Positions 28,011-39,332 of a stretch of DNA of 64,000 bases are shown piece after piece; position 1 is the stretch's first letter, and each line of letters begins with the position of its first letter. The position numbers and the translations under genes were made by a program. Source of the stretch: Physcomitrium patens (Eukaryota > Streptophyta > Bryopsida > Funariales > Funariaceae); assembly GCF_000002425.4 (NCBI RefSeq), contig NC_037258.1, positions 523,719-587,718 of the forward strand. Direction: 5' to 3'. Below the pieces are notes generated by a model that worked only from the letters and a program-made list of their open reading frames with translations, was not told the origin of the DNA and did not search any database.

Positions 28011-30755
28011 TCTTGAGCATCAATCTTATGATTGTTCAATTGATCTACAAGAGGGAATTCAATCACCATTTGGACCAATCTATAGCTTATTGCAAAATGA
28101 GTCAACTACACTAAATGAATAAATTGAGAAGAACTTAACTAAGAACTTCATACATGACTTGAAATCTCCATTCGGAGCTCCTATCTTATTTGTGAAGAAA
28201 AAAAAAGATGGATCTTTGCAGATAAGCATAGATTATCAAGGGCTTAATAAGATTATTATCAAGAACAAATATCTCTTATCTTTGATTTCAAGACTTTGTG
28301 ACCAATTCAATCCAGTATAGATCTACACAAAAATAGATCTACAAGGAACATACAATCTAGTGTGCATTAAAGACAAAGATGAGTAGAAGACTATTTTTCA
28401 AACTAGATATGGACATTTTGAATATTATGTCATTTCATTTGGATTCACGAATGCACCAGCTATTTTTCAACATCTCATGAATGATATTTTATATGAGTTT
28501 CTGAATGATTTTTTTGTCTATTATTTAGAAGATATTCTTATCTGCTCTAAGAATATAGAAAAATATAAACTTCAAGTTTGTCATGTATTACAAAAATTTA
28601 GAGATGTAGGATTATATGCAAAGATGAAAAAATATATATCCTATAATACTCAAGTTGATTATCTAAGATATATTATTTCCAACAAAAGATTAATGATAGA
28701 TCCTAAGAAGTTTCAAACTAGTATGGATTGAAAAGTCTCAAAAATAATTACAGATGTACAATATTTTTTGAGATTTGCCAATTATTATTGAATCTTCATC
28801 AAGAAATTTTATCAAATTATGGCTCTTTTTATACATTTAACATGTAAAATCAAACTTAAGTAGAGCAAAGAAGCAAAAATATCTTTTAAAGCTTTAAAGA
28901 TGATATTTATTTTTGCTCCTATTTTATATTGCATTGATTTTTTTAAGACATTCTTCCTAGGAATAAATGCATTGAATTTTGCTATAGATGATGTTTTATT
29001 ACAAATGGGAGCAGATAATAAGCTCTACCTGGTTTCTTTTCATTCTAAGAAAGTTTTAATAGTTGAGATTAACTACAAGATTTATAATAAAGAACTTCTT
29101 GTAATTATGATTTCATTTCAAAAATAATGTCATTATCTAGAAGATGCTTTTACTTAAATAATTATGTATACAGATTACAATAATCTCAAGTACTTCATGT
29201 TGATACGTGTTTTGAATCATTACAAAGCCAGTTGGAATATGTCTTTATTAAGTTTTGATTTCAAGATCACCTATAGACTTAAAAAATAATAAGATTTATC
29301 AAATGCTCTTTTTAGACATTCTTATCTTGTACCAAAAGAAAGAGATGCAGCTTTTGATCTACAAAGAATATTTTTTTTGAAGCCAAAGCATTTTTATCTT
29401 AAAGTAATAAAATCAATATTGACTATTGATTCAACCTTTGACAAAGAAATTCAATCAAATATATCTTCTGATCTTCTTGTTTATGATATTAAGAATAATT
29501 CTCATAAGTCTTATAATACTTCTAAGTTTGAATTTAATAATAATCTATTCTATTTCAAGAGGTAATTATACATTCTAGAAGACAAAGCATGATTACGTGT
29601 TCTTTAAGCTTGTCATGACTTTCTAGCACTTGGACATTTTGCATACAATAAGATTTTGGAAGTAATATCTAGAGATTTTTAGTGGTATCAAATGTGAAAG
29701 GCAATTAAAGACTTTGTACAATCATGTGATATTTGTTTAAGATCTAAAACTCCTTGTCATCGACCTTATAGACTTTTTCAACCATTTCTTATTCTAGAAC
29801 AATCATGGTCTTTTATTTCTATAAATTTTATTATAGATCTTTAATCTCAAGTTCGTAAAATTTTATATTCATGATAGTAGATTTTTTTATTAAGATGGTA
29901 CATTTTTTACTATGTATAAAATCTATTATAGGTGAAAAAACAACTAAGCTTATTTTTAATAATATCTATTGCTATCATGGATTATTTAAGGATATTATAT
30001 TAGATAAAAGAACTCAATTTATATCAAGATTTTAGTGAATCCTTTTCAAGATATTAAAAATAGATATAAAGCTTTTTTTGGATTTTTATCTTCAAATTGA
30101 TAGGCAAAAAAAATAAGTAAATTAAGTTCTGAAATAGTATTTGAGGTGTATTGTCAATTATCATCAAGATGATTGGACAACTCTTTTGCCATTAGAAAAT
30201 TTTGCATATAATAATTTGGTACATTCTTCTACTCATCAAACATCTTATTTTGCCAATTATGGTTATCATCTATGATTTGATACTTTGACTTTTTAAAAGT
30301 TGATAATCTTTCAGCAAAAGATTTGGCAAATTATTTATCAGAACTACATACAACAATGAAGGCACAATTAAAAGAAGCTCAAGAATGACAAAAGATCAAT
30401 GTGCATGTCTATTGCAAAGAACAACCATAATCTAATGTAGATAATAAAGTATGGCTACTTTGTTGCAATATGAAGACTACTTATCTTTATGACAAGTTGA
30501 ACTATTATAAGCTTGGACCTTTTCCTATAGTAAATAACTCAATCTTATTGCTTATTGATTAAATCTATTAGAATCTATGAAGATCCATCCTATATTCTAT
30601 ATATCTCTTTTTGAGCCATATAAAACAATGAATATCTCAAGAAGAAGATCAATGCCACCTCTTCTTATAGAAGTGGATAATAATCAAGAGTTTGAAGTGG
30701 AAGAATTCTTAGATTTAAGATGGTGCCAAAATGGGTTAGAATATCTTATTCATTC
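28011..30755 (+). pseudogene. Element A pol remnant, middle part
   Basis: Element A resumes with the segment corresponding to [11 protein letters not shown] of element 1. It runs through RT (YLED in place of YLDD near 28520), RNase H, integrase and into the chromodomain. It breaks off in the chromodomain (after EYLIH) where insert C begins. At the integrase site where B and D keep Trp, this copy has TAG followed by TGA. Confidence 0.8.
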
Positions 30756-30904
30756 GGGTGGTGTCAGAGTAGAAAAAATTTGCCATAAGAAAGCCTTAGG
30801 CTTTTGGCTATCGCTAATTGTTCAATCAAGTCTTAAGATAAAACAAAAAAATCAAGTTTATAAATGAAATTGTTCCTATAGGAGCAATAACATTGATATA
30901 TAAG
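30756..30904. mobile_element. Insert C, left part (unidentified)
   Basis: Sequence unrelated to the chromovirus interrupts the element A chromodomain here, which resumes near 38360. With element 1 removed, insert C is about 1.25 kb. It starts around GGGTGGTGTCAGAG. No coding domain, terminal repeat or clear target-site duplication was found, so its class is unknown. Confidence 0.5.
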
Positions 30905-31434
30905 TGTCACGGACATACATATAATTACCTATATGAATAGATAAAAGTATGTAAAAGTAGGTTAATTGTGTAATATCTTCTAGAGAAGCTTCCTAGAAGC
31001 TTCATAGATGCTGCTTTGACTTTATAGGAGTCTATAGTTGACTTTTAGGTTAGAAACTTGGTCAACAAGTTAGCCATGTGCCACACATGTTGGAAGCTTA
31101 AAGAACAAGCTAACTACGTGGTCCATCCATAGAAAACTTGCCTTGCAAGCAAAGGCATGTGGCCTAGAAAGTCAACATATATTGGAGGTCTTATAGAACA
31201 TCGCCATGTGGCTTCTAGTTAGATAGTATATATAGAGGCAAGAGTGAAGCCCTCTTCACTCTTGTCAACTCCTTTCTTGCTTCTAGTCTAGTTTCAAGGG
31301 TCTCTAGTTTTCTTGTATTTTGGCAATAGCCATTCCAGTTTCTTTCTTAATATACATATTTCTATTTTGTCCTATTTCTTTTTGAGAAAAGTCTCACTTA
31401 CTCTTTAGCTTTCATCGAGTTCTTGTCCTTGACA
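30905..31434 (+). repeat. 5' LTR of element 1 (530 bp)
   Basis: Begins TGTCACGGAC and ends TGTCCTTGACA. It differs from the 3' LTR by lacking one 9-bp unit (ATCTTCTAG) and by a T/C difference in the CATAGATGCTG region. Confidence 0.95.
31227..31234 (+). promoter_or_regulatory. Candidate TATA box in 5' LTR of element 1
   Basis: TATATATA followed by GAGGCAAGAG is the only strong TATA-like run in the LTR. It is retained in the other LTRs of the window, as expected for the U3 promoter with a start site about 30 bases downstream. Confidence 0.5.
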
Positions 31435-31456
31435 GATTGACAAGAGTCACACTTAC

Positions 31457-31467
31457 AATATCAGAGC
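31457..31467 (+). promoter_or_regulatory. Primer-binding site of element 1
   Basis: AATATCAGAGC lies 22 bases after the LTR end. TATCAGAGC matches the usual plant retroelement site complementary to the 3' end of initiator tRNA-Met (TGGTATCAGAGC), with changed first bases. Confidence 0.65.
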
Positions 31468-31647
31468 TTTGTCTTTTCTTGATTAAGAGTGGATTACCCC
31501 TTTTTCTTGATAAGACATAAGCGCATTAGAAGTTGCGGATTACCCTCTTTTAAACTGATATTGTTCTTAGTATTTTCTTTGTTATCAATTCCTCTCTTCT
31601 ATTTGTTTTGAGCATTGTTAGACATCTTCTCTTTTCTAAGTGCTACT

Positions 31648-32655
31648 ATGGCAGAGCTTGTTGAAATGAAGAGTGCAATGGCACAGATGCAAGAACAATT
31701 GAGGGAGTTAATGCTTGCGATGCATCAACTCAATTTACCACCACAAGGAGCAACAAGAATGGTAGGAAGTGAAGATATAGAGATGATTGGGGCTGCTTCA
31801 ACATCTGCACCAAACCATGTCCCTTCTCCCAGAATGGAACACCCTTCGAGTGTTAGAGAACCGAGAGTTGCCTTGCCCGAGAAGTTTGATGGTACCAGAT
31901 CCAAGTTTCGAGGATTCATCAATCAGGTCCAACTAGTGATTGAACTTCAACCCCAGAGCTATCCAACTCCAGGGTCACAAGTTAGATTCATTGGTACACT
32001 TCTTTCAGGTTCAGCATTGTCATGGTTTTCATCTTTTCTTGAACGACGAGATCCAATATTGGATAATCTGGAGGCTTTTTTGGCGGAGTTTTGATCCATG
32101 TTTGGAGAACATGATGCAATTCGTGTTGCAACCAACAAGATCCGTATTTTGCGACAAGACAATCGATCAGTAACATTATATGCTTCGCAATTTCGACAAC
32201 TTGCAACTGATATCAAGTGGGATGATGCTGCACTTGTGAGTCAATTTCTCTACGGATTACAATATGAGGTAAAGAAATTGATGCTTAATTTACCTGATCC
32301 TCAAACATTGAGTCAAGCAATTGACTTTGCTGTGAAGTGCGACAATCGACTTTTTGAATTTCGATCCGAGAGTCGCACAAGTGGGCCTCAACGTTACTAC
32401 AATTCAATGGCAATACCGACGTCTCCTCAACACATACCTTCAGAAGTAGAGGATATGCAAATTGATGCGATACGTTTCAAACCTCTTACTGAGCAAGAAA
32501 AGTCTTGTCGTCGACAAGAAGGATTGTGCTTATATTGTGGAGAACCTAAGCACACTGCTCAACATTGTCCAAAGAAGCGACGTAACTACAAAATGAGGAG
32601 TACGGCTGTCAAAGAAGACAGTATGTCGAAAAATGAGTACGTCCAGCTACAATAG
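31648..32655 (+). CDS. gag of element 1, split by an in-frame TGA
   Basis: Structural protein of the retrotransposon particle. The first part (31648-32094, 148 codons) opens MAELVEMKSAMAQMQEQL and contains the capsid-like block. It ends in TGA at 32092-32094. An ATG follows after one codon, and the second part (32098-32655, 185 codons) continues in the same frame with the rest of capsid, including a FRQLATDIKW block, and one CCHC zinc knuckle ([14 protein letters not shown]). Element 2 has the TGA at the same place. Either this is a fixed nonsense mutation, or readthrough or reinitiation is used. The second part ends TAG and overlaps the pol frame (-1). Confidence 0.88.
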
Positions 32656-32660
32656 GGACC

Positions 32661-35600
32661 ATGCGGCTGGAATCTTGTACAACTTCTAATAAAGGTCCTA
32701 TCCTCTCCTCAGAACCATCTCCTTGTTTTATAATAGATGTACATTTAGGACCTAATAATTACAAAGCCTCTGCCTTGGTAGATTCAGGAGCCTCATCTTG
32801 TTTTTTAGATGAAGAATTTGCTAGATGTCATAGAATATCATTAATACAAAAAACTAAACCTGTACACGTAGAAGTCATAGATGGTCGTCCGTTGTCTTCT
32901 GGAGATGTAACTCACGAAACACTTCCTGTAGATGTAGTAATAAATGGTCATAGTAGTTGCATAATTTTTAATATAATTAGATCTCCCTCTAATCCAGTAA
33001 TTTTAGGCTTATCATGGTTAGAAAAGTATAATCCTCGAATAGATTGGATTTCTCGTAAACTTGATTTTCCTCACAGCATTAGTAACAATTCTATTAACCA
33101 AGTAAAAAACCATGAGTCTAGTATAGTAAAACTCACACCTATAGGTGCAAAAGCATTTATACACGCAGCAAAAGAAGGATCAACTTTTGCTATTTATGCT
33201 GCACCTATTTCTGAAAGCGTAAAGACTTCAAGTGGCATTCCAAGTCAATATCAAGATTATCAAGACGTTTTTGAGAAAAAGAATGCAGATATTCTTCCTG
33301 AGCATCGCCCATACGATTGTTCAATCGATCTCAAGGAAGGAACTCTGCCACCATTTGGACCAATTTACAGTTTATCGCAAGATGAGTTGGCTGAACTCAA
33401 GACATATATTGATGAGAATTTAGCAAAGAATTTCATACGCCATTCAAAATCTCCAGCAGGAGCTCCAATTTTATTCGTAAAGAAAAAAGATGGATCTTTA
33501 CGAATGTGTGTTGACTATCGAGGACTCAACAAGATCACAATCAAGAACAGGTATCCATTACCTTTGATATCAGGACTCCTTGACCAGTTAAATCAAGCTA
33601 AGATCTATACAAAAATAGATCTAAGAGGAGCATATAATCTAGTACGGATCAAAGAAGGAGATGAATGGAAGACTGCGTTTCGAACCAGGTACGGGCATTT
33701 TGAATATAATGTCATGCCTTTTGGACTCACGAATGCACCAGCTGCTTTTCAACATCTCATGAATGATGTATTTCGTGAATTCTTAGACAATTTTGTCGTC
33801 TGCTACCTAGACGATATCCTGATTTATTCTAAGAATGTTGAAGAACATGAAATACATGTTCGTCAAGTATTACAAAAACTCAGAGATGCAGGATTGTATG
33901 CCAAGATAGAAAAGTGTGTATTTCACACTACTCAAGTTGACTTTTTAGGATACATCATTTCAAATGATGGTCTTATGATGGATTCTAAGAAAGTCCAAAC
34001 AATCATGGATTGGAAGATTCCAAAGACTGTAAGAGATGTCCAATGTTTCTTGGGATTCGCCAATTACTATCGGATCTTCATCAAAGACTTCTCACGAGTT
34101 GCAGCTCCACTTACACGCTTGACTAGTAAAGATAAATTCCAATGGAATCAAGAAGCGGAAGCAGCATTTGAAGCCTTGAAGACATCGTTTGTCTCTGCAC
34201 CAGTCTTATATCGTGTTGACTTTTCCAAGGCATTTTTTATGGAAACAGACGCATCGGATTTTGCCTTGGGTGCAGTTTTATCACAAATGGGAACAGATGA
34301 CAAACTCCATCCGATAGCTTTTCATTCAAGAAAATTCTCAGCAGCCGAGATCAATTATGAGATCCACGATAAAGAACTTCTTGCAATCGTGGATTCCTTT
34401 CAAGAATGGCGTCATTATCTAGAAGGTGCTTCTAGTCTAGTCACTGTGTATACAGATCACAAGAACCTCGAGTATTTCATGTCAGCACGCGTGTTGAATC
34501 GTCGTCAAGCTCGTTGGAGTATGTCTTTTTCAAGATTCGAGTTCATTATCACTTATCGGCCAGGAAAACAACAAGGTTTGTCCGATGCCCTGTCTAGACG
34601 TTCTTATTTTGCACCAAAAGAAGGAGATGCAGCTTTTGAGCAACAAAGAACGGTCCTCTTGAAACCGGAGCAATTTCATCTCCGAGCAGTGAAATCAACA
34701 TTGACTGTTGATTCAACTTTTCTCAAGCAAATCCAGTCCAGTATGTCCTCAGACCCTCTTGTTCATGATATCGAGAATAATTCTTCTAAGTCTCATGATT
34801 CTTCTAAGTTCGAGTTCAAGAATAATCTATTATATTTTGAAGGACGCCTATATGTTCCAGAAGGAAAAGCACGTTTGCGTGTTCTTCAAGCACGTCATGA
34901 CTTTCCAGCAGTAGGGCACTTTGGATATAATAAGACTTTGGAACTCATATCAAGAGATTTTTGGTGGCCACAAATGTGGAAGTCAGTCAAAGACTTTGTA
35001 CAATCATGTGATATTTGTTCAAGATCAAAAATTCCTCGACATCGACCTTACGGACTTCTTCAGCCATTACCTATATCAGAACAACCATGGTCTTCTATTT
35101 CTATGGATTTCATCACAGATCTTCCAAACTCAAGATCTTATGATTCTATATTTGTGATAGTAGATCGTTTCACTAAGATGGCACATTTTATGCCATGTAC
35201 AAAATCTATCACAGGTGAAGAAACAGCTAAGCTTTTCATTGATAATATCTATCGCTATCATGGATTACCTAAAGATATCATATCGGATAGAGGAACTCAA
35301 TTTGTGTCGAGATTCTAGAGGACTCTTTTCAAGATTTTAAAAGTGGACATAAAACTATCTTCAGCTTTCCATCCTCAAACTGATGGACAAACAGAGCGCG
35401 TAAACCAAGTCTTGGAACAGTATTTAAGGTGTACCATCAACTACCAACAAGATGATTGGACAAACCTTCTGCCATTGGCAGAGTTTGCTTATAATAATAC
35501 GGTACATTCCTCCACGCAACAAACACCTTTCTTTGCCAATTATGGCTATCATCCACGACTTGATACTTTTGATTTTTCAAAAGTTGATAATCCTGCAGCA

Positions 35601-36149
35601 GAAGATATGGCAAATCGGTTGTCAGAGTTACATGCAATAATGAAGGCGCAGTTGAAGAAAGCTCAAGAACGACAAAAGATAAATGCAGATGTATATCGTA
35701 AAGAGCAACCACAACTCAACGTGGGTGATAAGGTATGGCTACTTCGTCGCAATATCAAGACCACTCGACCTTGTGACAAATTGGACTATCGTAGGCTTGG
35801 CCCCTTTTCTGTTTCTGAACAGATCAACCCAGTTGCATATCGGTTACATCTACCAGAGTCAATGAAGATCCATCCTGTATTCCACGTGTCTCTTCTTGAA
35901 CCATATAAGACAGTGGATATACAAGGAAGAAGACAAATGCCACCGCCTCCTATAGAAGTAGATAATAATGAAGAATTTGAGGTGGAAGAGATATTAGACT
36001 CAAGGCGGCGCCGAAATAAGCTGGAATATCTTGTTCATTGGTGCGGATATGATATTAGTGAGCGCACATGGGAGCCATCCAGGAATCTAGCAAATGCATC
36101 AGCTAAAGTCAAAGTTTTTCATCAACGACATCCATCAAAACCAAGATGA
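32661..36149 (+). CDS. pol of element 1 (PR-RT-RNaseH-IN-chromodomain), one in-frame TAG
   Basis: Polyprotein in the -1 frame relative to gag. Domains in order: aspartic protease (LVDSGASS), reverse transcriptase with intact catalytic YLDD (33804-33815), RNase H (METDASDFALG, VYTDHKNLEYF), integrase zinc-binding region (HDFPAVGHFGYNK, CDIC), integrase catalytic core with its Asp, Asp and Glu (SMDFITDLP, SDRGTQF, GQTERVNQVLEQY) and a C-terminal chromodomain (VEEILDSRRRRNKLEYLVHW, CGYD). It is open for 885 codons to a TAG at 35316-35318 that replaces the Trp seen in elements B and D, then open again to 36149. The 32634-32636 TGA in the overlap closes the pol frame upstream. Confidence 0.93.
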
Positions 36150-36243
36150 AAACCTCTCTTATAAAAGAGACAAGATTGAGGCAAGATAACATTCAAATTC
36201 CTATCCTTGTTTGTAACTTCTTTGCATTTGTGACGCTAATTAG

Positions 36244-36666
36244 ATGGAGAGCCAACAACCAGCGGATTCAACTCAAGAACCTTTGTTTGCTGACTTACCG
36301 GATGAGACATTGTGATTGTCACAACCTTCAAGACGACGCAACCGAGATGAAGACCCTCAAGAACGACATGTTCTTCCTCGAATAGATGGTGAGATACAAC
36401 GCGTTTGGTATCACGACCTTGGAAGAGATTCTCGATGTTTGGTGATATTATTGGAGATAGGAACGACTCCTGATGGTGTTTCAAATGTATTATTTGAAGG
36501 AAGTTATGAAGGCCTCAACAGTGATCAAATAACAGGGTGGTCTTCTCGCCCTGGAATGGGACACTATCGATGGCTAAGAGGACCCATCAACTATCTTCGA
36601 AGAGAACAAAGATCAGAGTATGTAGCAAATACAATTCGCCGCATATTAGATTTTCTCAATATATAA
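36244..36666 (+). pseudogene. Third ORF of element 1 (one nonsense codon)
   Basis: 141 codons including the terminator, lying between pol and the 3' LTR. It is collinear with the intact ORF of element 2 but carries TGA at 36313-36315 where element 2 has CGA. No signal peptide or membrane segment, so not a typical envelope gene. Function unknown. Confidence 0.75.
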
Positions 36667-36693
36667 TCACCGCTCCTCGTGGAACTCGTCCCT

Positions 36694-36704
36694 AGAAGGG
36701 GGGG
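36694..36704 (+). promoter_or_regulatory. Polypurine tract of element 1
   Basis: AGAAGGGGGGG lies three bases before the 3' LTR, the expected plus-strand priming site. Confidence 0.85.
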
Positions 36705-36707
36705 TAA

Positions 36708-37246
36708 TGTCACGGACATACATATAATTACCTATATGAATAGATAAAAGTATGTAAAAGTAGGTTAATTGTGTAATATCTTCTAGATCTTCTAGAGAAG
36801 CTTCCTAGAAGCTTCATAGACGCTGCTTTGACTTTATAGGAGTCTATAGTTGACTTTTAGGTTAGAAACTTGGTCAACAAGTTAGCCATGTGCCACACAT
36901 GTTGGAAGCTTAAAGAACAAGCTAACTACGTGGTCCATCCATAGAAAACTTGCCTTGCAAGCAAAGGCATGTGGCCTAGAAAGTCAACATATATTGGAGG
37001 TCTTATAGAACATCGCCATGTGGCTTCTAGTTAGATAGTATATATAGAGGCAAGAGTGAAGCCCTCTTCACTCTTGTCAACTCCTTTCTTGCTTCTAGTC
37101 TAGTTTCAAGGGTCTCTAGTTTTCTTGTATTTTGGCAATAGCCATTCCAGTTTCTTTCTTAATATACATATTTCTATTTTGTCCTATTTCTTTTTGAGAA
37201 AAGTCTCACTTACTCTTTAGCTTTCATCGAGTTCTTGTCCTTGACA
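36708..37246 (+). repeat. 3' LTR of element 1 (539 bp)
   Basis: Identical in layout to the 5' LTR, with a 9-bp tandem duplication near the TCTAGAGAAGC block. It is followed by the target-site duplication ATAAG. Confidence 0.95.
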
Positions 37247-37251
37247 ATAAG

Positions 37252-38359
37252 TCCTAAGTACTAAAGATCACCAAAATATGACAAAAATATTATAAAACCT
37301 TATACATCCTTAAAGGAATTTTTTTCCAAACTTCAACAACTCATATCTCACGATTAAACCATTCAAAGAAACGAAAATTTTATATGAAGTACCGACGTAT
37401 TTTCAAAAACTATCAAAACAAATTTCAACCTCAAATTCATTACAAATCTTGAATTATTTCCAAAATCCTAACAATAGCTTTGAATCCTTGCTTACATATA
37501 CATGTGTGTAATTTTCTTCATATATCACAAACTAAATACTTATATATCATAAAATTTTGATATATAACTTTTTAACCTAATAACATATATTTTTGGAAAT
37601 TTTGAGCCAAAAATTCATTTGAAAACTCAAAATATGGCTCTAACCATTAGTATCAACAAAATGACTAACTTATTGCCTTGGAATAACATGTGCTATCTTC
37701 AATACTCTATAACTCCTTCATATAAATTCTAAATATAAAAATTCTTTCACAAAAAATATAGGTCTTAAAATCATCTTTTAGATTGCAGCTGTCGATCTTC
37801 AAAATATATTTTAAAACTCCTTATAACTTTAAAAGAGAAAAAATACATCTTAAAAAGACACCTTAATTTCAAACAGCTATAACTTCATCACCTTAATTCC
37901 AAATCTTATAAAATTTGTACAAAAATTATAAATCAAATCCTAAAACTTACAACCTTTACTTTTGATTTTTAAATATTCCTTATGAAGTTGCTGAAATCCT
38001 TATTATAGCTGTAGACAACTTACTAAATACCTATTCAATATGGTCTTTGACCAATAGGGATGACAATCTTCACCTTTTATCTTCATTCATCCATACCTTT
38101 TTTTCATCCCTATAAATAAGTTTCTTAAAGGTTTGGATCTTCATCTTTGAGCTCCAATATTTTTCTGAAATTTTATACTAAATATCTAAATCTTAAATAA
38201 TTTAAACATTATAGTCAATAAAGGTAAATTTCAAAATTAATTTTCTTACATCAACTTTCTTTACATTAACCTATCAACTACTTTAATACATATCAACACT
38301 TATAAAGACATTATGTATTTTAGTTAATTTTTATATACTATAAAGAATTATAATATGAT
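37252..38359. mobile_element. Insert C, right part (unidentified)
   Basis: AT-rich, stop-dense sequence between the target-site duplication of element 1 and the point where the element A chromodomain resumes (GATATGATATTAATGAATG). No open frame, domain or terminal repeat is seen. Called as an insert only because it separates the two halves of the same chromodomain. Confidence 0.5.
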
Positions 38360-39013
38360 AGTAGATATGATATTAATGAATGTACATAGAAGCCAATAAA
38401 AAATCTTATAAATGCAACAAAGAAGATTGAAATTTTTCATTAACAACATCTATCAAAATTAAGATAAAGAATAGTAAATCTTTACTTTAAAAGAAATAAA
38501 ATTTATCAAATATAACATTTTATCTTCTACTCTTGTTTGATATTTTTATAATGCTAATGAGATAGAAAATCAACAATTAGAAAATTCAACTTAAGAGCTA
38601 TCATTTACTGACTTATTAGATGAAATATTATGATTGTCACAATCTTCAAGATGGCATAATCAAAATGATGATCATCAAGGACAACACATCTTTCTTTGAA
38701 TAGATGGCAAGATACAATGTATTTGGTATCATGTCCTTGGAAGAGACTCCTAATATTTGGTGATTTTATTAAAAGTTGAAATGATTCTTGATGTTATTTC
38801 TAATATTTTATTTAAATAGAGTTACAAATGCCTCAACAATGATCAAATAACAGAGTGGTCTTTTTGCCTTGATATGTGATACTATCAATGGTTGACGGGA
38901 CCATCTTCAAAGAGAACAAAGATCAAAATATGCAACAAACACAATTCACTAGATCTTATATTTTGTTAATATAATAATTGTTCTTTATAAAACTAGTCTC
39001 AAGAAAAAAAAAA
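38360..39013 (+). pseudogene. Element A right end: chromodomain tail and third-ORF remnant
   Basis: It starts with the second half of the chromodomain (GYDINE, KNLINATKK) and continues into the third-ORF homologue (about 38572-38976, start ATG decayed to ATA). It ends with an A-rich relic of the polypurine tract before the LTR at 39014. Confidence 0.75.
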
Positions 39014-39332
39014 TATCATAGAAATACATATTTATTCTAATATTTATCTATAAGTCTAAATAGAGGTATTTAAAAGTAGATTTATTTCATAATATTTAAA
39101 AAAAAAGCTTCTTGGAAGCTTTATAGATGCTACTTTGACTTTATATATATTTGTAGTTGATTGATAGGTTAAAAACTTAGTCAACAAGTTAATCACATAT
39201 TGATAGCTTGCAAAATAAGCTTATTACATTGCACACATGAGAAAAACTTGGTTTGCAAGTTAAGATATATGTCTTGCAAAGTCAACACATTTTGGAGGTC
39301 CTATATAACATTGCCATGTAGTTCCTAATTTA
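39014..39332 (+). repeat. Truncated LTR joining elements A and D
   Basis: LTR sequence beginning TATCATAG (decayed TGTCACGG) and stopping after about 320 bp, at the position of TTCTAGTTAG in the young LTR. It then passes directly into gag. It serves as the 3' end of A and the 5' end of D. The join is at a short AATTTA match, so a deletion through microhomology is likely. Confidence 0.75.

Larger units (their letters stand above)
30905..37246 (+). mobile_element. Element 1: young, complete Ty3/gypsy chromovirus
   Basis: Complete LTR retrotransposon of 6,342 bp with TGTCA...TGACA LTRs, a perfect 5-bp target-site duplication ATAAG (30900-30904 and 37247-37251), primer-binding site, gag, pol ending in a chromodomain, a third ORF and a polypurine tract. 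Domain order PR-RT-RH-IN-chromodomain places it in the Ty3/gypsy chromoviruses; similarity to the Tcn1-type elements known from mosses is my inference. The LTRs differ by a 9-bp tandem duplication and very few substitutions, so insertion was recent. It carries internal stops in gag, integrase and the third ORF, so it is probably not autonomous. Confidence 0.95.

Noticed and set aside
35437-35712. Minus-strand open frames inside pol (and mirror frames in element 2).
   Set aside because: They are antisense shadows of integrase coding sequence, present only because pol is conserved.
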